Source: Pseudomonadota bacterium (lineage in GTDB: Bacteria > Pseudomonadota > Alphaproteobacteria > Rhizobiales > Afifellaceae). Taken from it: 6,837 bases of DNA. Where the stretch lies: NCBI GenBank assembly GCA_023417735.1, contig JAEZEK010000290.1:1-6837 (forward strand), read 5' to 3'. This document shows, piece after piece, positions 1 to 5,756 of the stretch. How positions within the stretch are numbered: the first letter of the stretch is position 1; each line of letters begins with the position of its first letter. The notes beneath the pieces were generated by a model that had not been told where the DNA came from, did not search any database, and worked only from the letters and a program-made list of their open reading frames with translations. Made by a program: the position numbers and the translations under genes.

Positions 1-1200
1 TACATCGATGCTGCGGATGCGGCGCCGGCCGGCCGTGTCGACCACGGGCGAGCCGGCATGGATGGGAATGCCGCGCCGCGCCGCCTCCGCAAGGAGCTCC
101 CCGGGCACCTCGGTGCGGACGTCCACGATGGCCGCGATCGACGCCCCGCTCTGCGCAATGTCGAAGGCGGCGCGCCAGCCGGTGTCGTTGTTGGCGAAGA
201 CCGCTGCGTTCCGGCCGGGCAGGACGCCGTAGCGGTGGACGTATGTCCGAACCGCGCCGGCGAGCATGATGCCTGGCCGGTCGTTCTCGTGGAAGACGAG
301 CGGGCGTTCGATCGCCCCGGTCGCGAGGACCACTTCCCGCGCGCGGACCCGCCAGAGCCGGTGGCGCGGCAGGCGCAGCGGCCGCTTCGCGGGCGGGAGG
401 TGATCGCACACATTCTCCCACAGCCCGAGGAAGTTGTTCGCGTAGTACCCGAACGCGGTCGTTCGCGCGAGCACGGTGACGTCGGGAAGCGCCGCGAGCG
501 CGGCGTGCATGTCGTCCGCCCAGGCGGCCGGTGCCGCATCCGCGACCTTGACGGCGGCCGGATGGGCCGAGAGCAGGCTTCCCCCGAGCGCGGCGGTCTC
601 CTCGGCCAGGATGACCCGTGCTCCGGCCCTGCCCGCCGCGAGCGCCGCCATCAGGCCGGCCGGGCCGCCGCCGACGACGAGGACGTCGCAGTGCCGGTTC
701 ACGCTCTCGTAGGCATCCGGGTCCGGCTCCTCCGGCGCGTGGCCGAGGCCGGCGGCACGGCGGATCAGCGGCTCGAAGAGCATCCAGCCGGCCGGCGGCC
801 CCTTGAACGTCTTGTAGTAGAAGCCAGCCGGCAGGAATGGCGACAGCACGTCGTTGAAGGCGTTGAGATCGTGCCTGAGCGACGGCCAGCAGTTCTGCGC
901 GCGCGCGACGAGGCCGTCATAGATCTCCTGCTCGGTCGCGCGCGTGTTCGGATCGGCCCGGCCGGGGCCGTCCACGATCTCCACGAGCGCGGCCGGATCC
1001 TCCGAGCCTGCGCCGACGATCCCGCGCGGGCGGTGATACTTGAAGGAGCGCGCGACCATCGCCTCGCCGTTCGCCAGCAGCGCCGAGGCGAGCGTGTCGC
1101 CCGGATGGCCGGTATAGGAGCGCCCGTCAAAGGTGAAGCGGATGGTGCGGCTGCGGTCGATCAGCCCGCCGGCGGGAAGGCGGTTCGGCTGCCGGGTCAT
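1..1200 (-). CDS. soxA: Sarcosine oxidase alpha subunit (partial, 3' end beyond left edge)
   Basis: Large subunit of heterotetrameric sarcosine oxidase (sarcosine + tetrahydrofolate + O2 gives glycine + 5,10-methylene-tetrahydrofolate + H2O2), a cytoplasmic flavoenzyme. The first 400 codons are open from the ATG at 1200 to base 1; the family is about 1000 residues, so roughly 60% is missing, including the GcvT-like folate-binding domain. Residues 20-75 form the ferredoxin-like N-terminal domain (DGRSYTGHPGDTLASALLAN, then SFKYHRPRG). It lacks the cysteines that hold a 2Fe-2S cluster in related amine dehydrogenases, as expected for SoxA. Residues 172-200 are a Rossmann dinucleotide site (VLVVGGGPAGLMAALAAG), which binds NAD+ in this family. 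VVLATGAIERPLVF (290-303) and NDRPGIMLAGA (306-316) are family-typical. The start ATG overlaps the soxD stop in an ATGA, implying translational coupling. GAGAGG and GGGGA lie just upstream. The soxG gene should follow to the left. Confidence 0.96.
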   Translation of the reverse strand, partial: MTRQPNRLPAGGLIDRSRTIRFTFDGRSYTGHPGDTLASALLANGEAMVARSFKYHRPRGIVGAGSEDPAALVEIVDGPGRADPNTRATEQEIYDGLVARAQNCWPSLRHDLNAFNDVLSPFLPAGFYYKTFKGPPAGWMLFEPLIRRAAGLGHAPEEPDPDAYESVNRHCDVLVVGGGPAGLMAALAAGRAGARVILAEETAALGGSLLSAHPAAVKVADAAPAAWADDMHAALAALPDVTVLARTTAFGYYANNFLGLWENVCDHLPPAKRPLRLPRHRLWRVRAREVVLATGAIERPLVFHENDRPGIMLAGAVRTYVHRYGVLPGRNAAVFANNDTGWRAAFDIAQSGASIAAIVDVRTEVPGELLAEAARRGIPIHAGSPVVDTAGRRRIRSIDV

Positions 1201-1568
1201 GCGTCCCCGCCTCTCTCGGACGCCACCAGTTTCGCAGCATCGTTGCCCGAGCCGATCGAGGCTTCTCCCGAAGGCGTCCGCGGCAGATCGGCCGAGACTT
1301 CGGGCGGCCCCTCCCCGACCCTGTAGACGGCCAGGATGTCGTCGGTCGCAGTGTTCCGGAGCACGTTGAACCAGCGCCGGCAGCCGGCCTGATGGTTCCA
1401 GCGCTCGGCGAGCACGCCCTTCGGGTTGGAGCGCATGAAGACGTAGCCGGCCCATTCGGCGTCGGAGAGGCGCTCCGGCTCCGCCGGCCGCGCAATGTGG
1501 GCCTCGCCGCCATAGGCGAAGTCGGACAGGTCGCGCTCGCCGCAATAGGGACAGCGGATCACGAACAT
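1197..1568 (-). CDS. soxD: Sarcosine oxidase delta subunit
   Basis: Small zinc-binding subunit of heterotetrameric sarcosine oxidase, structural rather than catalytic. The product is 123 residues. The reading frame stays open upstream, but the ATG at 1568 is chosen because the family begins MFVIRCPYCGERD and because GAGG (complement of 1574-1577) sits five bases before it. Cys6, Cys9, His59 and Cys63 fall at the positions I recall for the zinc ligands of the characterised bacterial delta subunit. Other family-typical stretches are GEAHIARP (21-28), WAGYVFMRSNPKG (39-51), ERWNHQAGCRRWFNVLRNT (55-73) and ILAVYRVGE (78-86). The C-terminal tail from about residue 95 is Ser/Gly/Ala-rich and makes this copy somewhat longer than the roughly 100 residues usual for the family. 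The gene lies 31 bases after soxB and overlaps soxA by 4 bases, so it is in the middle of the operon. Confidence 0.96.
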   Translation of the reverse strand: MFVIRCPYCGERDLSDFAYGGEAHIARPAEPERLSDAEWAGYVFMRSNPKGVLAERWNHQAGCRRWFNVLRNTATDDILAVYRVGEGPPEVSADLPRTPSGEASIGSGNDAAKLVASERGGDA

Positions 1569-1599
1569 GAAAGCCTCGCGGACAATCTCGCCTCCCGCC

Positions 1600-2850
1600 T
1601 CAATGCGCCACCGCGGCGGCGCCGTGCTCGGCGACGAGCGCGCCGCTCTCGAACCGCTCCAGTGCGAAGGGTGCTGCGATCCGGTTCGGCTCGTCGCGGG
1701 CGACGAGGTCGGCGAAGGCGTGGCCGGAGGCCGGCGTCGCCTTCCAGCCGCCGGTGCCCCAGCCGGCATTGACGTAGAAGCCCTTCACGCGCGTCCTCGA
1801 GATGATCGGGCTGGCATCCGGGCAGACGTCGACGATGCCGCCCCACTGCCGCATCATCCTGAGCCGCGACACGAAGGGGAAGAGTTCGATGAGCGCCGCC
1901 ATCTGGTGCTCGATGATGTCGAACGAGCCGCGTTGCGTATAGGAGAGGTACGGGTCGATGCCGGCGCCGATCACGAGCTCACCCTTGTCGGACTGGCTCA
2001 CATAGACGTGGACCGCGTTCGACATCACGACGCAGGGGATCACCGGCTTGACCGGCTCGGAGACGAGCGCCTGCAGCGGATGGCTCTCGATCGGCAGTCG
2101 GATGCCGAGCATCGCGGCGATGACGCTGGTATGCCCGGCCGCGACGGAGGCGACCCTCGGCGTCCGGATCGTCCCGCGGGTCGTCTCGACGCCGGTGACG
2201 GCGCCGTTTTCCGTCAGGATCGCGGTCACCTCGCATTGCTGGATGATGTCGCCGCCCATCGCGGCGGCGGCGCGGGCGAAGCCCCAGACCACCGCGTCGT
2301 GCCGGTTGACGCCGCCGGAGCGCTGGAGCGTCGCCCCGCTCACCGGGTAGCGCAGCGTCGGCGCGATGCTGATCGGGGGGCAGAACGCCTTCACGTCCGT
2401 TGGCTCGAGCCACTCCGCATCGACGCCGTTCAGCCGGTTCGCCTCCACGCGCCGGCGCAGCTGCCGCGCCTCGCCTTCGTCGTGCGCGAGGTTCAGCACG
2501 CCGCGATGGCTCATCATCACGTTGTAGTCGAGCTCCCGCCCGAGCCCGGTCCAGAGGTCGAGCGCGTGCTGGTAGATCGCCGCACTCTCGTCGTTCAGGT
2601 AGTTCGAACGGATGATCGTCGTGTTCCGGCCGGAGTTTCCGCCGCCGATCCAGCCCTTCTCGACGACGGCGACGTTCGACATGCCGTGCAGCTTGGCGAG
2701 GTAGTAGGCGGTCGCCAGCCCGTGCCCGCCGCCACCGATGACGATCGCGTCGTAGGACGGCTTGGGGTCCGGAAAGCGCCAGGCGGGCCGCCATCCGGTA
2801 TGGCCGCGGAGCCCCTCGCGGACGAGCGAGACGATGTTGTAGCGCTGCAT
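1600..2850 (-). CDS. soxB: Sarcosine oxidase beta subunit
   Basis: Catalytic subunit of heterotetrameric sarcosine oxidase: it oxidises sarcosine on a non-covalent FAD and shares a covalently bound FMN with the alpha subunit. The 416-residue product has the usual family length. An N-terminal DAO-type FAD site is visible at residues 34-52 ([19 protein letters not shown]), followed by [23 protein letters not shown] (62-84). His184 in [12 protein letters not shown] (179-190) matches the context of the histidine that carries FMN in characterised enzymes (inferred by motif). [16 protein letters not shown] (293-308) and the C-terminal flavin motif [20 protein letters not shown] (357-376) are also typical. 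The ATG at 2850 is the only reasonable start because an in-frame TAA lies three codons upstream (complement of 2860-2862); no strong Shine-Dalgarno is seen. It is the first gene of the sox operon and is divergent from the regulator at 3006. Confidence 0.97.
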   Translation of the reverse strand: MQRYNIVSLVREGLRGHTGWRPAWRFPDPKPSYDAIVIGGGGHGLATAYYLAKLHGMSNVAVVEKGWIGGGNSGRNTTIIRSNYLNDESAAIYQHALDLWTGLGRELDYNVMMSHRGVLNLAHDEGEARQLRRRVEANRLNGVDAEWLEPTDVKAFCPPISIAPTLRYPVSGATLQRSGGVNRHDAVVWGFARAAAAMGGDIIQQCEVTAILTENGAVTGVETTRGTIRTPRVASVAAGHTSVIAAMLGIRLPIESHPLQALVSEPVKPVIPCVVMSNAVHVYVSQSDKGELVIGAGIDPYLSYTQRGSFDIIEHQMAALIELFPFVSRLRMMRQWGGIVDVCPDASPIISRTRVKGFYVNAGWGTGGWKATPASGHAFADLVARDEPNRIAAPFALERFESGALVAEHGAAAVAH

Positions 2851-3005
2851 CCGCCGGGTTTACGGTCGTGCGCCCGCCCGGGCAATCGCGGAAGCGGCGC
2901 GGCGGTGTCGCAACCGCTTCGTCCTGCTGCCTCGTCGCGTTCCCGATTGTGTCTCCGGTGCCGACGCACTAGCGTCGCCTGGGAACGTCATTCTCCTGTT
3001 GCGAC
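2851..3005. promoter_or_regulatory. Divergent soxB / regulator intergenic region
   Basis: This 155-base gap lies between the start codons of soxB (leftward) and the AraC-type regulator (rightward), so it must hold both promoters if the operon begins at soxB. I could not pick convincing -35/-10 boxes; the region is GC-rich and promoters of this group are poorly conserved. It contains a 7-base inverted repeat, GAAGCGG (2891-2897) and CCGCTTC (2914-2920), which is near chance expectation, and one arm of a longer inverted repeat listed separately. Control of soxB by the adjacent regulator is inferred from the arrangement, not shown. Confidence 0.6.
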
Positions 3006-3006
3006 A
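2906..3006. repeat. 9-base perfect inverted repeat, candidate operator pair
   Basis: TGTCGCAAC at 2906-2914 is the exact reverse complement of GTTGCGACA at 2998-3006. The arms are separated by 83 bases, and the second arm ends on the A of the regulator's ATG. My rough estimate is that a perfect 9-base pair would arise by chance in about 5% of regions this size, so it is suggestive only. If real, the arms could be binding half-sites for the divergent AraC-type regulator, with the distal arm giving autoregulation. Confidence 0.3.
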
Positions 3007-4037
3007 TGGGCTTGAAAGCGACCGAGGCGCCTGGCGCGCCAACCGTGAAAGCGACCGCGCGGGAGAAGCACTTCTATTTCGTGCTGATCCCGAACTTCAC
3101 GATGATCGCTTTCGCGACCGCGGTGGAGCCGCTCCGGATCGCCAATCGGATGATCGGCCGCGACGTCTATCGCTGGAGCCTCGTCTCGCTCGACGGCGAG
3201 CCGGCGCGCGCCTCGAACGGCATCCGGGTCATGGTGGACATGGCGCTCAAGGAGGCACGCGACCGGGTCCGTGCGGGCGACCGGTCAGAGCATGTCTTCG
3301 TCTGCGGCTCGCTCGGCGTCGAGCGCTTCCGCGACCGCAGCCTCAATGCGTGGCTGCAGGCGCTCGACCGCCAGCGCATCGCGATCGGCGCGCTCGACAC
3401 CGGCGCATGGGTGCTGGCGGACGCCGGCGTGCTGGACGGCCGCCGCTGCGCCATCCATTGGGAAGCGCTGCCCGGCTTCGCCGAACGTTTCCCGGAGGTG
3501 CGGGTCTATGCCGACCTCTTCGAGGTCGACGGCAACTGCTATACCTGCGCCGGCGGAACCGCCTCGCTGGACATGATGCTCCACATCATCGGCGAGCATC
3601 TCGACGACACGGTCGTCGCGCGGGTCTGCGAGCAGGCGCTCACGGACCGGATGCGGTCTGCGACCGATCGCCAGCGCCTGCCGCTCAGGGCGCGGCTCGG
3701 GCTCCAGAACACGCGGCTCCTCGCCATCATCGAGCTGATGGAGGCGAACATCGCCGAACCGCTCTCCCTCATCGAGATCGCCCGCTTCGCCCGGCTGTCC
3801 CGCCGGCAGATCGAGCGCCTGTTCCGCCGCAATCTCGGCCGCTCGCCGGCGCGCTACTACCTCGAGGTGAGGCTCGACCGGGCGCAGAGCCTGCTCGTCC
3901 AGTCCGACGCGCCGATCGTGGAGATCGCTGTCGCCTGCGGCTTCGTCTCCGCCTCACATTTCTCGAAATGCTATCGGGAGCTCTACGGTCGCTCACCCCA
4001 GCAGGAGCGGCTCGGCCGCGAGCCGGCGCCAGCCTGA
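3006..4037 (+). CDS. AraC-family regulator with DJ-1/PfpI-like sensor domain (GlxA/GATR type), probable sox regulator
   Basis: A 343-residue cytoplasmic transcription factor of the GlxA group. Residues about 22-195 form a class I amidotransferase/DJ-1-like domain (FYFVLIPNFTMIAFATAVEP near the start, GALDTGAWVLADAGVLDG at 128-145, HWE at 151-153, CAGGTASLDMMLHII at 181-195). The position of the DJ-1/PfpI nucleophile cysteine is Asp131, so the domain should bind a ligand rather than catalyse. Residues about 235-335 are the AraC DNA-binding domain with two helix-turn-helix units (LSLIEIARFARLSRRQIERL at 253-272; IVEIAVACGFVSASHFSKCYRELYGRSP at 304-331). Known members GbdR, SouR and CdhR of Pseudomonas respond to betaine/dimethylglycine, sarcosine and carnitine metabolites. 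The divergent position beside soxB makes sarcosine or a precursor the likely effector (inference). ATG 3006 is the first ATG after an in-frame TAG at 2970; no strong ribosome site is visible, and GTG at 3045 is a possible alternative. Confidence 0.93.
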   Translation: MGLKATEAPGAPTVKATAREKHFYFVLIPNFTMIAFATAVEPLRIANRMIGRDVYRWSLVSLDGEPARASNGIRVMVDMALKEARDRVRAGDRSEHVFVCGSLGVERFRDRSLNAWLQALDRQRIAIGALDTGAWVLADAGVLDGRRCAIHWEALPGFAERFPEVRVYADLFEVDGNCYTCAGGTASLDMMLHIIGEHLDDTVVARVCEQALTDRMRSATDRQRLPLRARLGLQNTRLLAIIELMEANIAEPLSLIEIARFARLSRRQIERLFRRNLGRSPARYYLEVRLDRAQSLLVQSDAPIVEIAVACGFVSASHFSKCYRELYGRSPQQERLGREPAPA

Positions 4038-4066
4038 GGCCTCAGGCTCTTGCGGGACGCCCCCGC
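4031..4066. terminator. Palindrome and hairpin at convergent gene ends, possible bidirectional terminator
   Basis: AGCCTGAGGCCTCAGGCT (4031-4048) is a perfect 18-base palindrome that includes the TGA stop of the regulator at 4035-4037. It is followed by a smaller hairpin, GCGGG (4052-4056) with CCCGC (4062-4066) and a 5-base loop. The site lies in the 50-base gap between two convergent genes, where a terminator is expected. Neither side has a T-run, so a canonical intrinsic terminator is not shown; it may act as a weak hairpin or an mRNA 3'-end stabiliser. Confidence 0.4.
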
Positions 4067-4087
4067 CGTCGCACATCGGGGGACCCG

Positions 4088-5521
4088 TCACTGCGTCAGC
4101 GTGAATACCTTCGCCTGGGGCACCCTCGGAACGACGATCCTGACGAGGTGGGTCATATTCCGCCGCAGCCTCGCCGCTCCGATCGTCTCGCGCTCTTCGT
4201 CGTCTTCGCGGTGGACGATGAGATGTCCGGGTGCCCCTGCCTCGCTGCTGTCGAAGTGGCGCACGTTGTTCCCGGCCGGCGCAGCCGATATGCTCATTGC
4301 GACCACGCGCTCCCGACCCGCCTCGACGCGCGGATAGTACCCCGTCATGAGGTCCGACCGATCGATGAACAGGCACCGCATGTCACGCCTGCTCGTATTG
4401 ACGTGCGTATGCTCCAGCACCTCGCGCTGGAAGTACACGGCTTCGGTATCGTCCTGGTCCTCCGGCGCGAAGAACTCCAGAAAATAGTCGTCGATCGGAA
4501 GCCCCTGATCATCCGCAACAGCCACGATCGCTTGAAGATACTGGTGAAACGCGCTGGCCGGCGGCGCATTGCCCACGAACGTCATGCTCCGTTGGGCCTC
4601 ACCGTCCGGGCCACCCAGCGCAGCCATGTCCTCCGTGTCCACGGCCCAGTCCTTGCCGATCTGGCGGTACTCCGCCGGCGAGGCGCACCGGAGGGCCTGA
4701 AGGATCCGGCGACCGAGTGCCGGCGACGAGTTCGGAGCATCGGTCTGGTCCGAGGGCCTGACGATGGTGGAATGATCCCGGTCCGGCAGGACGGCGAACG
4801 GGAACACCGCATCGCCGTTCCGCGGGTGCCAAGGCGTCACTTCTGGGTTCATGCCCCCCGTGAAGTCGATGGTGAGACCGATACAGTTGAGGTTTGCCGC
4901 GCATGCTCTCACCGTGCCGTCGGAGCCGTCCTCATTGACGGCGCGGCGCAGGCCGGACGAATAGCCGCGAGAGCCGATAATCACGAACGGCCAGACCTTG
5001 TCGCCGCCATAGGGTCCGGTTCCCGCTCCGGCGGGGTCCAGCAGATCGCGGCAGGCGAGGTCCCACTGATAGGGTGAAGCGAGTTCCAGGCCGCGCAGGA
5101 TTTCGGCGCCGGTCTGGAACCATTTGTCCCAGCCATAGAGCACGCGCCCGACGAGGGACTTGCCCGCGGCCGCGAGCCTCGATCCGAAGTTTGCCGGTGC
5201 GAGCATCAAGAGCCGCTTGACCGGGCAGTTCTCGCCGTTCGGGTAGTATCGGGCGAGCCATTCGCGAGCGACCAGTCCACCGGTGCTGTGCACGATCAGG
5301 TCGAAAGGCGGTCGCAGTTCCCCGCTCGCGATGCCCCCGGAGATCACGGCGTTCATACGCTTCGCGACGTCCGAAATGCGAACGTCGTCGTCCATCGAGA
5401 TATAGTCGCCGAGCCAGATCCCGGTCACTTCGAAGCCGTTTCCGTTGAGAAACGCACGCAGGCCGTGGAACGACGTCGAATTGTCGCTCCAGCCGTGAAC
5501 GATCGCGACCTGCTGCACCAT
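4088..5521 (-). CDS. Alpha/beta hydrolase, esterase/lipase-like, with unassigned C-terminal domain
   Basis: A 477-residue predicted hydrolase. Residues 1-270 look like an alpha/beta-hydrolase core: beta strand and oxyanion segment VAIVHGWSDNSTSFHGL (5-21), nucleophile elbow VHSTGGLVAREWL (77-89) with Ser79 as likely nucleophile, LMLAPANFGSRLA (105-117) as in lipase-like esterases, an acidic candidate in NEDGSDGTV (196-204, Asp201 or Asp198), and His250 in PDRDHSTIV as likely catalytic base. The substrate cannot be named. Residues about 305-477 form a second region I do not recognise, rich in charged residues. No signal peptide or membrane segment is visible, so a cytoplasmic location is likely. 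ATG 5521 is the first start after in-frame stops about 13 codons upstream; AAAGG lies only two bases before it, an unusually short spacing. It is convergent with the regulator and divergent from the SulP gene, so it is probably monocistronic. Base composition is lower in GC than the neighbours in sampled stretches, which may indicate separate acquisition. Confidence 0.85.
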   Translation of the reverse strand: MVQQVAIVHGWSDNSTSFHGLRAFLNGNGFEVTGIWLGDYISMDDDVRISDVAKRMNAVISGGIASGELRPPFDLIVHSTGGLVAREWLARYYPNGENCPVKRLLMLAPANFGSRLAAAGKSLVGRVLYGWDKWFQTGAEILRGLELASPYQWDLACRDLLDPAGAGTGPYGGDKVWPFVIIGSRGYSSGLRRAVNEDGSDGTVRACAANLNCIGLTIDFTGGMNPEVTPWHPRNGDAVFPFAVLPDRDHSTIVRPSDQTDAPNSSPALGRRILQALRCASPAEYRQIGKDWAVDTEDMAALGGPDGEAQRSMTFVGNAPPASAFHQYLQAIVAVADDQGLPIDDYFLEFFAPEDQDDTEAVYFQREVLEHTHVNTSRRDMRCLFIDRSDLMTGYYPRVEAGRERVVAMSISAAPAGNNVRHFDSSEAGAPGHLIVHREDDEERETIGAARLRRNMTHLVRIVVPRVPQAKVFTLTQ

Positions 5522-5756
5522 CGCCTTTGTCCGGCATGACTCTCTCGACTGCTCTCATTACGTGAGAGTACAGGCATTTGCAGTTACCAATTGCATCATT
5601 TTAGTGAAGGCACGTTATCGAAGGCCCGGATTCCTCATCCGCCCGGCGCGGCACAGTGTCTGCTGCAGTAGCGACCCTTGAATCCCGTGATGACCTTGTT
5701 CCAGAAGAGGGCCCAGTTGGACCGAGCCCGTCGGGGCCGGTGCGGGGCAGGTCGAT
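5522..5756. promoter_or_regulatory. Divergent hydrolase / SulP intergenic region with AT-rich core
   Basis: This 235-base gap separates two divergent start codons. Bases 5561-5620 are about 43% GC by hand count, far below the rest of the window, which suits a promoter region. A weak sigma70-like pair on the plus strand is TTGCAT (5591-5596), a 17-base spacer and GTTATC (5614-5619). It matches the consensus poorly and is only a candidate for the SulP gene. TTGCA occurs twice, at 5578 and 5591. The remaining leader, 5620-5756, shows no convincing gene or RNA element. Confidence 0.45.
5552..5568. repeat. 6-base inverted repeat upstream of the hydrolase, possible operator
   Basis: CTCTCA (5552-5557) and TGAGAG (5563-5568) are perfect inverted arms around a 5-base centre, 31 bases before the hydrolase start codon, where a repressor could act or a leader hairpin could form. 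Six-base arms can occur by chance, so this is a weak call. Confidence 0.25.

Noticed and set aside
58..1326. Long plus-strand open frame (422 codons) opposite soxA
   Set aside because: Its product is rich in Arg, Glu and Gly without any family motif. The minus strand encodes a clear SoxA with a dinucleotide-binding site. It is an antisense artefact of high GC.
2891..2920. GAAGCGG / CCGCTTC inverted repeat in the sox promoter gap
   Set aside because: Seven-base arms in a 155-base GC-rich region are close to chance expectation, so it is noted within the region but not proposed as an operator on its own.
1567..3015. Long plus-strand open frame (482 codons) opposite soxB
   Set aside because: The minus strand encodes an intact SoxB with flavin motifs. 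The plus frame has low-complexity Arg/Asp/His content typical of antisense frames, and it would also cross the intergenic region.
2999..5077. 692-codon plus-strand open frame across the regulator and the hydrolase
   Set aside because: It is a shifted frame of the regulator and then antisense to the hydrolase. Both of those have recognisable domain motifs, and this frame has none.
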